Positions 16,501 to 25,247 of a DNA stretch of 64,000 nucleotides are shown in pieces. The DNA is from Acidimicrobiales bacterium (lineage in GTDB: Bacteria > Actinomycetota > Acidimicrobiia > Acidimicrobiales > DATDAH01). The notes beneath the pieces were generated by a model. That model did no database searches. It was not told the DNA's origin and saw only the letters and a program-made list of their open reading frames with translations. The number at the start of each line of letters is the position of its first letter. Position 1 is the first letter of the stretch. A program made the position numbers and the translations under genes. The stretch lies in assembly GCA_016794585.1 (NCBI GenBank), contig JAEUJM010000013.1, forward strand, positions 248,001 to 312,000, in the 5' to 3' direction.

Positions 16501-17996
16501 TGGAGCTGCCCCTCACCCCCCTCGACTTCCTCGCCCGCGCCCGCACCCTGTTCCCCGACCGCATCGGGGTGATCGACGGCGACCGGCGCGACACCTACGC
16601 GGGGTTCGCCGACCGGTGCGATCGTCTCGCCCTCGGGCTCCAGCGGGACCTCGGGGTGACCGCCGGCGACCGGGTCGCCTGGCTCGGCGGCAACACCCAC
16701 GAGCTCCTCGAGGCGTACTTCGGCGTGCTCCTCGCCGGCGCCGTGCTGGTACCGCTCAACATCCGCCTCGCCGGTGCCGAGGTCGCCGACCTGCTCGACG
16801 ACTGCGCCCCCACGGTGCTGTTCCGCCATCCCGACCAGCCCGACCCCCCGCACCCCGTCCGCCAGATCGTGCTCGGAGACGAGCACGAGGCGCTCCTGGC
16901 GGCGCAGCCCACGGGACGGCCGGTGACGCCCCCGATCGACGAGCGGGCCGCAGCCGAGATCTTCTACACCAGCGGCACGACCGGCACCCCGAAGGGAGCG
17001 GTGCTCACCCACCGCAGCCTCTATCTCCACGCGGTGCACTCGGCCCTGACCAACGCCATCTCCGGCGACGACGTCATCTTGCACACCATCCCGCTGTTCC
17101 ACGTCAACGGCTGGGGCACGCCGCACTACGTGACCGGTCTGGGCGGTGTGCACGTCCTGCTCCCCCGCTTCGACGCCGGCGAGGTACTGCGCCTCATCGC
17201 CGAGGAGGGGGTCACCCGGCTCTTCCTGGTCCCCGCCATGGCCACCGCGCTCCTCGAGCATCCGGACCTCGGCCGCCGCTCCTACCCGACGCTGCGACAG
17301 ATCTCGGTCGGCGGTGCCCCGCTCGGCCCCGAGCTGCTGGGCGAGCTCGAGGCGCGTCTCGGCTGCCCGTGCATCTGCGGCTACGGGATGACCGAGTCGG
17401 CGCCCACCCTGACCCGTGCCCTCGACAAGCCGGGAGAGGCCTCCGACCCTCGCCGCCGCGCCACCACCGGCCTTCCCATCATGGGGGTCGAGCTCTCGGT
17501 GGTCGACGAGGACGGCACCGAGGTGGCCCACGACGGACGCGCCCGAGGAGAGGTCCGGGCCCGCTCCAACCACGTGATGGAGGGCTACTGGCAGGCCCCG
17601 GAGGCCACCGCCGAGGTGCTGCGCGACGGATGGCTCCACACCGGCGACGTGGCCACCGTCGACCCCGACGGCTACCTCACCATCGTCGACCGCACCAAGG
17701 ACGTCATCATCTCCGGCGGCGAGAACATCTCCAGCGTCGAGGTCGAGAAGGCGCTGACCGCCCACCCCGCGGTGCTCGAGGCCGCCGTCATCGGCGTGCC
17801 CGACGAGCGGTGGGGCGAGGTGCCGAAGGGCTTCGTGGTGCTGCGAGCCGGGCGGGACGCCACGCCCGCCGAGCTCCGGGAGTTCGTCCGGGCCCGCCTC
17901 GCCCACTTCAAGGCGCCCCGCGAGATCGAGGTGTGCCCCGATCTGCCCAAGAGCGGCACCGGCAAGATCCGCAAGGACCACCTGCGCCGACGCTGA
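16500..17996 (+). CDS. AMP-dependent acyl-CoA synthetase/ligase (FadD-type)
   Basis: A 498-residue adenylate-forming enzyme that activates a carboxylic acid with ATP and CoA. The core motifs are YTSGTTGTPKGAVLTHR (P-loop-like A3), GYGMTES (A5), HTGDVATVD (A7), DRTKDVIISGGENISS (hinge A8) and the catalytic Lys of GTGKIRKDHL near the C-terminus. Length and motif spellings fit medium- or long-chain fatty-acyl ligases. It starts within the stop of the glycerophosphodiesterase gene, so they are translationally coupled. A strong hairpin at 18070 ends the unit. Confidence 0.92.
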   Translation: MELPLTPLDFLARARTLFPDRIGVIDGDRRDTYAGFADRCDRLALGLQRDLGVTAGDRVAWLGGNTHELLEAYFGVLLAGAVLVPLNIRLAGAEVADLLDDCAPTVLFRHPDQPDPPHPVRQIVLGDEHEALLAAQPTGRPVTPPIDERAAAEIFYTSGTTGTPKGAVLTHRSLYLHAVHSALTNAISGDDVILHTIPLFHVNGWGTPHYVTGLGGVHVLLPRFDAGEVLRLIAEEGVTRLFLVPAMATALLEHPDLGRRSYPTLRQISVGGAPLGPELLGELEARLGCPCICGYGMTESAPTLTRALDKPGEASDPRRRATTGLPIMGVELSVVDEDGTEVAHDGRARGEVRARSNHVMEGYWQAPEATAEVLRDGWLHTGDVATVDPDGYLTIVDRTKDVIISGGENISSVEVEKALTAHPAVLEAAVIGVPDERWGEVPKGFVVLRAGRDATPAELREFVRARLAHFKAPREIEVCPDLPKSGTGKIRKDHLRRR

Positions 17997-18069
17997 GGTC
18001 GGCCGGGACCTGGTGCGGGTGGGCCGGCGCCGACCCGACCTGATCAGGTCAGGGGCGTGCGGTAACGCG

Positions 18070-18099
18070 AACCAGCCGCCCCGTCAGGGGCGGCTGGTT
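18070..18099. terminator. Perfect GC hairpin between convergent genes
   Basis: A 13-bp perfect stem (AACCAGCCGCCCC and its complement) with a four-base GTCA loop. It lies between the stop of the acyl-CoA synthetase (17996) and that of the LAXTG protein (18119), so it can act on both strands. The plus side is followed by a modestly T-rich stretch (TTCGTCGTTCGGTT). Confidence 0.85.
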
Positions 18100-18118
18100 C
18101 GTCGTTCGGTTGGAAGGA

Positions 18119-18706
18119 TCAGGCGGTCGTCTTGGCGAAGCGACGACGGGCGCCGAACACGGCGGCCCCGCCGAGCACCACCAGCGCAGCGCCCACACCG
18201 ACGAGCGTGCCGGTGTTGTTCGAGCCGGTGCGGGCGAGGTTGGTCACCTCGTTGCCCACCACCTCGAAGCCGAGGACCCGGCAGAGCGCCTCGCCACCGG
18301 TGTCGGTACCGCACACCTCGAGGCCACAGTCACCGGCCGGCACGTCGGGCACGACGTACGAGAAGGTGAAGGTCGTCCCGGTGGACGGGCCTTCGAAGAC
18401 CACGGTCGGGCCACACGAGAGGGTGGCCGTGACGGTCGAGCCGGCGGCGTAGCCGTGCACGGTGCAGGTGACGGTGTCGCCCACGGCGGCACTGGCCGGC
18501 GAGCAGCCGTCGTCCGAGCCGGTCGACGCGGCGATGTAGGCGTCGATGTCGAAGTTGCCCTGGTCGTCCACGAACTGCGACGGATCCTGGTCCTCCTGGT
18601 CACCGGCCTGGGCCGAGGCCGGGCCGAGGGTGGCGAGCAGCAGCATGCCGCTCAGGAACAGCCCACCCAGGACTGCACGAAGGATGTTGCGCATGGAACT
18701 CGTCAC
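18119..18706 (-). CDS. Secreted LAXTG-anchored cell-wall protein
   Basis: A 195-residue precursor. The signal peptide hydrophobic core is VLGGLFLSGMLLLATLGPAS with cleavage near ASAQAGD, followed by an acidic linker. Next comes an Ig-like beta domain with six cysteines (GCSP, TVTC, TLSCG, DCGLEVC and LCRV), probably disulfide-bonded. The C-terminus has the sorting signal LARTG, a hydrophobic helix (TLVGVGAALVVLGGAAVF) and GARRRF. LAXTG is the motif of class E sortases; no sortase gene is in the window. GTG 18706 is chosen because GGGAGG sits 6 nt upstream; ATG 18694 is the alternative. Confidence 0.88.
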   Translation of the reverse strand: MTSSMRNILRAVLGGLFLSGMLLLATLGPASAQAGDQEDQDPSQFVDDQGNFDIDAYIAASTGSDDGCSPASAAVGDTVTCTVHGYAAGSTVTATLSCGPTVVFEGPSTGTTFTFSYVVPDVPAGDCGLEVCGTDTGGEALCRVLGFEVVGNEVTNLARTGSNNTGTLVGVGAALVVLGGAAVFGARRRFAKTTA

Positions 18707-18739
18707 GGATGTCCTCCCAAGACAGATGAACGAGAGACT

Positions 18740-18745
18740 GTTATA
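18740..18745 (-). promoter_or_regulatory. -10 box of the LAXTG protein gene
   Basis: TATAAC on the minus strand, about 34 nt upstream of GTG 18706 and followed by a GGGAGG ribosome-binding site at 18713-18718. The box overlaps the TAA stop of the upstream membrane protein gene. Confidence 0.5.
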
Positions 18746-20642
18746 GCACGCCAGTCGGCACAGACGTGGATTCTCGTGAGGACCGTCGCCACGCGGCGGC
18801 CACGGCCACGAGCCACACGACGTCGCCGACCAGCACGAGGAGGGCGGGCCAGTACCAGAGCGGGCCCTCGCCGGCTGGCAGCCGGAGGCGTCCGTCGGCC
18901 CCCACGGCGGCGGGCTCGGTCCCCCGCAGCCATCCCGTGGCCCCCGGGCGGGACCACGTGGCCGCACCCGAGGAGGCCAGGTCGACGAGGGGCGCCACGG
19001 GCCCGCTCGCCTCCAGCACCTCGCCGTCGTCGGCAACCACCTCGCCCTGCCAGCCCGTCACCTCGAACAGTTCGAGGGTGGGGCCGTCCACCACCCGACG
19101 CAGGTCGGGATCGTCTCGGAGCGAGAGGTAGGTCTGCCAGTCGATGTCGTGCTGGAGCACGACCCAGCGGACCCCGAGGTCGGCGAGCCGTCGGCCCACC
19201 GGCTCGCCGGCCCGGACGCGGAGGGCGAGCAGGTCCATCGCCGCCTCGCGCCCGTCGGCGCGCTCCTGGGCGGGGTCGTCCAGGTTCGGGTCCGAGGCCA
19301 CCAGCACGTCGCCCCCGAGGTAGAGCGGCATGACGTCGTTGACGCGGCGACCACCGGCGACGTTCAGGTTGAAGTACTGCGCCCACGGCAGCGACACGAC
19401 CGAGCCCCCGCCGTCCCGGATCACCTCGCGGGCCTCTGCCCACTCGTCGGGGATGCGCACGGCCTCCAGCTGACCGCCCGCGCCCCAGAGCCCTGGCACG
19501 GCCAGCCAGACCGCCGCGACCACCGGGAGGGCCAACCAGGCCGCCCGCCGGGCACCCGTCACGCCGCCGGCCAGGCGACGCGCGCCAAGGGCCGCCGCCG
19601 GCGCCATCCACACCAGGTAGAGCGGGAGCAGCCGCTGCCCCTCGCGCAGGGGTGCGCCCACCGGTGTCGCCGCGACGCGGCCGAACACGGTGTCCAGCCC
19701 GGGCAGGGCGCTGGCGAGGGCGACGCCCACGGCCAGGGCCGCCAGCCACCCCGCGGGCCGGCGCCAGGCCCCCGGCAGCGCCTGGTGGCCGAGGACGGCC
19801 AGCACCAGGAGCGCCCCACCGAGCAATGCCACCCCCAGCTGACCGTGTCCCACCTGGAAGGTGTCCTGCCAGAACCCGTGACCGGCGAGGAGCCGGAACG
19901 GCCCCCCGAGGCCGGGCGCGCGGGTGGCGAAGTCGTCGCCGGCGGCGAGGCGCACCCCCTGGCGGAACACGACGAGCCCGGGCACCAGCCAGAGCAGTTG
20001 GCCCACGAGCACCGCCCCGGCGACGCGACCGACCCGGCGGGTGGGACCGTCGGCGATCACGCCGGCGCCGGCCGCGAGCAGGGCGAAGATCCCGCCGCCG
20101 ATGCCGCAGGCACCGAGCGCGGCGGCGGCCAGCAGCGTGCGGGCGATGGAGGCCGACGGCCGCAGGAGGTGGGGCAGGCACCACGGCAGCGCCGCCGCGG
20201 CCAGCGCCACGCCCAGGTAGCCGGTGGCCACCCGCGTCACGAGGAACGGGCCGGCCGCGTAGAGGAGGCCGCCGGCGAGGCGGGTGGGCACGCCACGGTC
20301 GCCCACGAGGCGTTGGGCACCGACGAAGGCGACCGCGAAGGTCCCCACCAGCACGACCTTGGCGACGGCGGCGCCGTCCACGAGGACCGATGCCCAGGCG
20401 AGCGGCACCATGAACGGGAGACGGCGGGGCAGCTCCGGGCCGAGGCCCCAGACCCCTTGCGGGACGGGGATCTCCGGGGTCAGGACGAGGTCGAGGTTGA
20501 ACAACGCCCCTGGGGCCAGGGCCGGGCCGAGCACGAGGAGGCCGAGCACCGTCCCCGCCACCCACGGCCACCATCCGCCGACCGCACCGACCGCACCTTC
20601 CGCGTCGGCGGGCCGAGGCCCGTCAGCCGGGACGGAGGGCAC
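18741..20642 (-). CDS. Large polytopic membrane protein, GT-C glycosyltransferase-like
   Basis: A 633-residue protein with about eleven to thirteen hydrophobic helices in the first two thirds, then a soluble domain of about 200 residues and a final membrane helix (WYWPALLVLVGDVVWLVAVAAAW). The first external loop has an acidic residue in FNLDLVLTPEIPVPQG (Asp51), a position where GT-C enzymes have their catalytic Asp. The soluble part (WAEAREVIRDGGGSVVSLPW and LGVRWVVLQHDIDW) resembles the segment after the membrane domain of the AftD-like proteins of this window. GTG 20642 overlaps the flippase stop by about 20 nt. Family assignment is tentative. Confidence 0.72.
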   Translation of the reverse strand: MPSVPADGPRPADAEGAVGAVGGWWPWVAGTVLGLLVLGPALAPGALFNLDLVLTPEIPVPQGVWGLGPELPRRLPFMVPLAWASVLVDGAAVAKVVLVGTFAVAFVGAQRLVGDRGVPTRLAGGLLYAAGPFLVTRVATGYLGVALAAAALPWCLPHLLRPSASIARTLLAAAALGACGIGGGIFALLAAGAGVIADGPTRRVGRVAGAVLVGQLLWLVPGLVVFRQGVRLAAGDDFATRAPGLGGPFRLLAGHGFWQDTFQVGHGQLGVALLGGALLVLAVLGHQALPGAWRRPAGWLAALAVGVALASALPGLDTVFGRVAATPVGAPLREGQRLLPLYLVWMAPAAALGARRLAGGVTGARRAAWLALPVVAAVWLAVPGLWGAGGQLEAVRIPDEWAEAREVIRDGGGSVVSLPWAQYFNLNVAGGRRVNDVMPLYLGGDVLVASDPNLDDPAQERADGREAAMDLLALRVRAGEPVGRRLADLGVRWVVLQHDIDWQTYLSLRDDPDLRRVVDGPTLELFEVTGWQGEVVADDGEVLEASGPVAPLVDLASSGAATWSRPGATGWLRGTEPAAVGADGRLRLPAGEGPLWYWPALLVLVGDVVWLVAVAAAWRRSSRESTSVPTGVL

Positions 20643-21981
20643 CGGACGAGGCGGGCTCGTCGCTGTCGGGCGCCTCGAGCCAGGCGGCGTCCGAGGCCAG
20701 CGACCGCGAGCCGGAGCGGCGGGACGTCACGACGATCGCCGTCACCGCAGCGATCGAGTTGCCGATCAGCCACGCCTGCGCGGCACCCCGGATGCCGTCG
20801 TCACCGACGAGGAGGACGGCGGGCAGGAGGATGCCGGCCGCGAGCGTGACCGAGATGATGACGATGGCGTGCACGTCCTCGACGACCCGCGCCTTGGTCA
20901 GGCAGATCGAGGTGATGGCCCATCCCACGCCCGCGAGCACGAGGGTGGGGAGGATGTCGGCGGCATCGGCGTAGTCGTCACCGTAGATGAGGGTCACGAT
21001 CTGGCTCCCGAAGCGACCGGCCACCGCCACCACCGCCATGAAGCCGAGGGCCAGCCCGAGGGCGAGCCGGACCTGGCGCCGCAGGTCGGCGCCCCCCTTG
21101 CCACCCTCGACAAGGAGCACCTGCCCGAGGGTGTGCGGGACCAGGAAGATCACGGTCGTGATGCTGAAGGCGACGTACCACGCCGCGTACTGGGGCGACG
21201 AGACCTCGACGGCGACGATCAGGGGAAGGGCGAACGTGGGGGCCTGCACCGCGAGGATGCCCAGGTAGTTCACCGAGGAGTAGCGCAGCCCCGCCCGCCA
21301 GGACGGGGGCAGCGGGCCGAGAAGCCGCGGCGAGCGGCGTCGGGCCATCAGGACGCCGACACCGACGAAGCCCGACAGTGCCGGGATCCCGACCACGACG
21401 AGGAACAGCCACAGCGCGTCGTCGGCGAGGGGGCGCACCAGGACCAGCACGAAACGGACGATCCCGACCACGGCCACGCGGGCGAAGACCCAGCCCCACC
21501 GGCGGAGGGCCATGAGCCGGACCTCGAGCAGGATCGCGCACGACATGCCGAACACGACGGTGAAGAAGATGAGGAAGCCGGCCGGCCCGCCCCACTGGAG
21601 GAGCGTGTCGGCCATGGACTGGGGCAGGAAGACGACGAACAGCGCCGTGCCGAGCAGCGACGACGCGCCCGTGTAGACGATCGACCAGTTGAACAGGACG
21701 GTCGACGGGGCGCCGTCGTCGGGCGCGTAGCGAGCGACCGCGACCGGCAGCCCCATGTTGGTGAGGTAGTTGATGAAGAGGACCCCGGTGAACAGCGCCG
21801 AGGCGCGCCCGACGTCGGTCTTGGTGTCGAGCTGGGTGGCGATCAGCCAGAACGCGAAGCCGAAGAACGCGTTGGCCGCCACGCTGGCGAGCAGCCAGAA
21901 CGAGCCCCGGAGGAGGTGCCCGTGCTCACCGACGAGCGCGTCGGGTCGCCGGAGGCGGCCCCGGCGCCCGGCGCCGATCAC
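20623..21981 (-). CDS. Polysaccharide flippase (Wzx/MATE-like)
   Basis: A 452-residue protein with about twelve to fourteen membrane helices, of the oligosaccharide flippase/polysaccharide biosynthesis family. Such proteins move lipid-linked glycans to the outer face of the membrane. Typical features are LLRGSFWLLASVAANAFFGF at the start, the DVGRASALFTGVLFINYLTNMGLPVAVARY helices 2-3 and the cytoplasmic YGDDYADAADILPTLVLAG loop. GTG 21981 is used; CTG 22020, which overlaps the methyltransferase stop as CTGA, would add 13 residues and is equally possible. It follows the methyltransferase directly and precedes the GT-C-like gene. Confidence 0.85.
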   Translation of the reverse strand: MIGAGRRGRLRRPDALVGEHGHLLRGSFWLLASVAANAFFGFAFWLIATQLDTKTDVGRASALFTGVLFINYLTNMGLPVAVARYAPDDGAPSTVLFNWSIVYTGASSLLGTALFVVFLPQSMADTLLQWGGPAGFLIFFTVVFGMSCAILLEVRLMALRRWGWVFARVAVVGIVRFVLVLVRPLADDALWLFLVVVGIPALSGFVGVGVLMARRRSPRLLGPLPPSWRAGLRYSSVNYLGILAVQAPTFALPLIVAVEVSSPQYAAWYVAFSITTVIFLVPHTLGQVLLVEGGKGGADLRRQVRLALGLALGFMAVVAVAGRFGSQIVTLIYGDDYADAADILPTLVLAGVGWAITSICLTKARVVEDVHAIVIISVTLAAGILLPAVLLVGDDGIRGAAQAWLIGNSIAAVTAIVVTSRRSGSRSLASDAAWLEAPDSDEPASSGALRPG

Positions 21982-22016
21982 CGACGCGGGTTCGGGGTCC
22001 GAGCCACCGGCCCCGC

Positions 22017-22823
22017 TCAGTGGGGCCAGACCTGGTCGCGGTGACCGAGCAGGCGGGCGACCGAGTCGAGCTTCGCGAGGATGAGGGCCTTGATCACGAC
22101 GTTGCGGGCGAACCACGGCAGCTGCGCGGCCTGGGAGAGGGCGTTGCGCCCCCGGTCGGCGAGGTCGAGGCGCTCGCACCGGTAGGCCGTCATCGACGTG
22201 GTGCGGCCGAGGTACCGGAAGCGCCCGCTGAAGAAGAGGGTGGCCATGATGGCCAGGGTGACGCCGACGGAGCTGAAGGAGTCGTGGATGAGCAAGGTCC
22301 CGCCGTCGGCGACACGATCGCCCCATCGGCGGATGTCGTCGCGGGCGGGTGCGTACCGGTGGGCGCCGTCGATGTAGAGCAGGTCGATGGGGCCTTCGAC
22401 CGCGTCCAGGGCCTCCTGGCTCGGGCGCCGCACGTGGCGCACGCGGTCGGCGACGCCGGCGTCGGCGAGGTTGGCGTGGAAGGCCTCGTTGTCCCGCTGG
22501 CCCTCTTCGGGGACGGCCTTGATCTGCTGCGGGCCGCGGTCGTTGCCGCCGTGCGGGTCGATCGCCACCACCTCGACGCCGGCGGCCGCGGCGCTGGCCA
22601 GGACGATGGCCGACCGGCCGCGGTAGCTGCCGATCTCGACCACGGTGGCGGGCGGGCGCAGGACCGAGGCCCGGTCCCACAGCCAACGGGCCTGGGCGGG
22701 GGTCATCCACCCCTCGACGTGGGCGACCGAGGCGAGCACGTCCGAAAAGCGGCGCGGGGGCGCGGCTTCGGCGGGCTCGTCGGGCACCGAGGTGGCGGGG
22801 ACGGAGACGGCGTCGTTGCTCAT
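22017..22823 (-). CDS. Class I SAM-dependent methyltransferase (CmcI/Methyltransf_24-like)
   Basis: A 268-residue methyltransferase. Motif I is VVEIGSYRGRSAIVLASAAA, motif II holds the acidic residue of VVAIDPHGG, and LLYIDGAHRYAPARDDIRRW is the metal/ligand-binding region typical of CmcI-like and O-methyltransferase-like enzymes. TLLIHDSFSSVGVTLAIMAT follows. It probably methylates a sugar or a lipid-linked glycan, judging from its flippase neighbour. ATG 22823 is preferred; an upstream in-frame GTG would add a Pro-rich leader. It is divergent from the LamG-like gene. Confidence 0.87.
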   Translation of the reverse strand: MSNDAVSVPATSVPDEPAEAAPPRRFSDVLASVAHVEGWMTPAQARWLWDRASVLRPPATVVEIGSYRGRSAIVLASAAAAGVEVVAIDPHGGNDRGPQQIKAVPEEGQRDNEAFHANLADAGVADRVRHVRRPSQEALDAVEGPIDLLYIDGAHRYAPARDDIRRWGDRVADGGTLLIHDSFSSVGVTLAIMATLFFSGRFRYLGRTTSMTAYRCERLDLADRGRNALSQAAQLPWFARNVVIKALILAKLDSVARLLGHRDQVWPH

Positions 22824-22929
22824 GGGCGAGGTGGCGATGACCGGGGCAGGGGGCAGGTGCGGTCCGGGGCCGATCGGCGCGTCGCGCCGATCGGGCGACA
22901 CCGCCGCCGTCCGGGCGCGTGGACCAACC

Positions 22930-22935
22930 TAGGAT
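22930..22935 (+). promoter_or_regulatory. Leaderless-type -10 box of the seven-gene envelope operon
   Basis: TAGGAT ends 9 nt before the GTG at 22945, without a ribosome-binding site. It is the only candidate promoter for the 13.7-kb chain of overlapping genes up to 36630. Confidence 0.55.
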
Positions 22936-22944
22936 AGACCCACT

Positions 22945-23970
22945 GTGACTTCGAACCAGACCGAGGCCGACGACGAGGCCACCGACACCCACCCCGATGC
23001 CGACCAGGACGACGCGCTCGAGCGCGCCGACGAGACGACACCGGACGACGACGGAGACCCGCCCGAGGCGACGAGCGCGACCGACGCCGAGCCCGACGAC
23101 ACCGCCGACACCGCCGACACGGGCGCCACTGGCGACCAGGGCGAGGACGCCGTCGGTGCCCCGGCGCTCGGCGACGAGGAGGAGGACGACGATGGCGAAG
23201 GCCCGAGCCGGGTGGTGCTGCTGGTCGGCGCCGCCGTGGCGTTCGTGGCCATCGCCATCGTGGGGATCCTGATCGCGAGCGGCGGAGGCGACAGCGGCGG
23301 GGGCGGCGACGACGCCGGCCCGGCGCCCGCCGACGCCCGCACCGACGTCGGCATCTTCGGGACCATCGACCAGTTCGACCGTCCCGACTCGGCCACCAGC
23401 ATGGGCGACTTCGCGCCGGGCCGGCCGTGGACCGCGGACGCAGGCACGTGGGGCATCGACGGAGGTGAGGCGTACCTCGTCCAGAGCGGCGAGTTCCGCA
23501 ACCACTCGGTCATCGGCCTGGGACAGGGCGACGGCGGCGCGCAGGTGCGCCTCGACAAGGTGGTGAACGGCGCCGGACTCGTGTTCCGGTACGTCGGGCC
23601 CTACAACTACTGGGCCGTCGTGGCCGTGCCCGACGTCGCGACCTGGAACATCATCAAGGTGACCGACGGCAACCAGGAGGTCGTCGGCAACACCGGCCAG
23701 TCGCCCACCAGCGACGGCAGCACCGTCGGTGTCCGCCTCCGGGGCGACACCATCGACGTGATCGTCAACGGCCGCATCCGCAAGACCATCGTCGACGACT
23801 TCCAGGTCGACGCCGGCAAGGTCGGCATCACGGCTCGTGGTCCGGAGTCGGGGGACGCCCGCTTCGACGACTTCGTGGCGGGCCTACCCGGTGGCGTGCC
23901 CCTCACCGGCGGCGGGGGCAACGGGGGGAACGGCGCGGGGGGCTCGTCGACGACGACCTCGGCACCGTGA
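22945..23970 (+). CDS. Membrane-anchored LamG/concanavalin-like protein with acidic cytoplasmic tail
   Basis: A 341-residue single-pass protein. Residues 1-90 are extremely acidic and Thr/Ala-rich and are probably a disordered cytoplasmic tail. A membrane helix follows (VVLLVGAAVAFVAIAIVGILIA), then a Gly/Ser linker and an external jelly-roll domain of about 190 residues (FDRPDSATSMGDF, VRLDKVVNGAGLVFRYVGPY, NYWAVVAVPDVATWNIIKV, DTIDVIVNGRIRKTIVDDF). This strand order fits LamG/DUF1080-type carbohydrate-binding folds. The tail is Gly/Ser/Thr-rich. It is the first gene of an overlapping operon with acyltransferases and AftD-like enzymes, so a glycan-binding or scaffold role is likely. Confidence 0.8.
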   Translation: MTSNQTEADDEATDTHPDADQDDALERADETTPDDDGDPPEATSATDAEPDDTADTADTGATGDQGEDAVGAPALGDEEEDDDGEGPSRVVLLVGAAVAFVAIAIVGILIASGGGDSGGGGDDAGPAPADARTDVGIFGTIDQFDRPDSATSMGDFAPGRPWTADAGTWGIDGGEAYLVQSGEFRNHSVIGLGQGDGGAQVRLDKVVNGAGLVFRYVGPYNYWAVVAVPDVATWNIIKVTDGNQEVVGNTGQSPTSDGSTVGVRLRGDTIDVIVNGRIRKTIVDDFQVDAGKVGITARGPESGDARFDDFVAGLPGGVPLTGGGGNGGNGAGGSSTTTSAP

Positions 23971-25247
23971 CCCCGTCGGGCGCCGCCGCGCCCCGGACGG
24001 AGCCCGACCGCTTCTTCCCCGGGATCGACGGTCTGCGCGCCGCGGCGGCCCTGCTGGTCCTCGTCTTCCACGTCGCCGAGCGAGCCGGGCTGAACCGGGG
24101 CGACACCACTTCGTGGGTGGCGGACTACACCAGCCAGTTCGGCCGCCTCGGCGTGTCGATCTTCTTCGCCATCTCCGGCTTCCTGCTCTACCGCCCGTTC
24201 GTGGCTGCCCACCTCGCCGACCGGCCCGGCCCGGCGCTCGGCGGGTACTTCCGTCGCCGCTTCCTGCGCATCTTCCCCGCCTACTGGCTGGCACTGGTGG
24301 GCTACCTGCTCCTGGCGTCGCCGGAGCTCCGGGACTCGATCCGCGACCACCTGCTCCTGCGGGTGTCGCTGCTCCAGGGCTGGTCGGACACCCTCGCCCT
24401 GTCCGGCGTGAGCGTGGCCTGGACGCTCACCATCGAGCTCACCTTCTACCTCGTGCTCCCGCTGTACGCCTGGCTGGTGCGCCGCCTCGCACGGTCCCTC
24501 GGGCGGGGCCAGGCCATGACCGCCGAACTGCTGGGCCTCGGGGCGTTCTACCTCCTCGGGCTCGCCGGCCGTTGGCTGCTCGCCGACAAGGTGCTCCCCA
24601 TCGGCGGCCTGGCGCCGTGGATGGACCTGTTCGCGATGGGCATGGTCATCGCGGTGTACCGCGCCCGCCAGCGCGAGGGCGGGGGAACCCCGGCGGTGTT
24701 CAAGTACCTGGGTCGCTACCCGGTGCTCGGGCTGGTCCTGGCCCTCGAGCTCGTCTGGGTGGTGGCGCAGCTCGACGTGCCCCGGGGATTCCAGCCCAAG
24801 TCGTTGGGCGACGAGTACGCCCGCCACTTCCTGTACGGCTTCGTCGGCTTCGCGCTGCTGGCCCCCTTGGTGTTCGGCAACCAGGCCAAGGGCGCCTACC
24901 GACGCGTCCTGTGCTGGCGGCCGGTGCGCTGGACGGGTGAGGTCTCCTACGGGGTGTACCTGTGGCACGTGCTGGTGCTGTACCTGCTGACCGAGGGCCT
25001 CCGTCCCGAGCAGGTGGACTTCTGGCCCGTACTCGGCGCCACCTTCGCCATCACCCTGGTGATCGCCTCGGCGAGCTTCGTGCTGCTCGAACGCCCGATG
25101 CAGCGCCTCCAGCTCCACCGCCTGGTCCCGCGCTCGAGCCGAGCCGCGCCGCCCGAGCCCGGGTCCGAGCCGTCCGAACCGCCCGAGCCCCCCGCGCCCA
25201 CGCCGCCGGAGGCGACGACCTCCCCCAGCGGCGGCCCCCCGCCGTGA
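23967..25247 (+). CDS. Acyltransferase-3 family membrane protein (first of two)
   Basis: A 426-residue integral membrane acyltransferase (AT3 family), the group that O-acetylates or O-acylates cell-surface sugars. The signature FFPGIDGLRAAAALLVLVFHVAE has the conserved Arg and the catalytic His in VFHVAE. FFAISGFLLYRPF and FLRIFPAYWLAL are further family motifs, and VSYGVYLWHVLVLY near the end is the last helix pair. About ten helices are visible. The C-terminal 45 residues are Pro/Glu-rich. GTG 23967 overlaps the upstream stop by 4 nt, and the next AT3 gene overlaps its own stop by 4 nt. Confidence 0.9.
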   Translation: MTPSGAAAPRTEPDRFFPGIDGLRAAAALLVLVFHVAERAGLNRGDTTSWVADYTSQFGRLGVSIFFAISGFLLYRPFVAAHLADRPGPALGGYFRRRFLRIFPAYWLALVGYLLLASPELRDSIRDHLLLRVSLLQGWSDTLALSGVSVAWTLTIELTFYLVLPLYAWLVRRLARSLGRGQAMTAELLGLGAFYLLGLAGRWLLADKVLPIGGLAPWMDLFAMGMVIAVYRARQREGGGTPAVFKYLGRYPVLGLVLALELVWVVAQLDVPRGFQPKSLGDEYARHFLYGFVGFALLAPLVFGNQAKGAYRRVLCWRPVRWTGEVSYGVYLWHVLVLYLLTEGLRPEQVDFWPVLGATFAITLVIASASFVLLERPMQRLQLHRLVPRSSRAAPPEPGSEPSEPPEPPAPTPPEATTSPSGGPPP

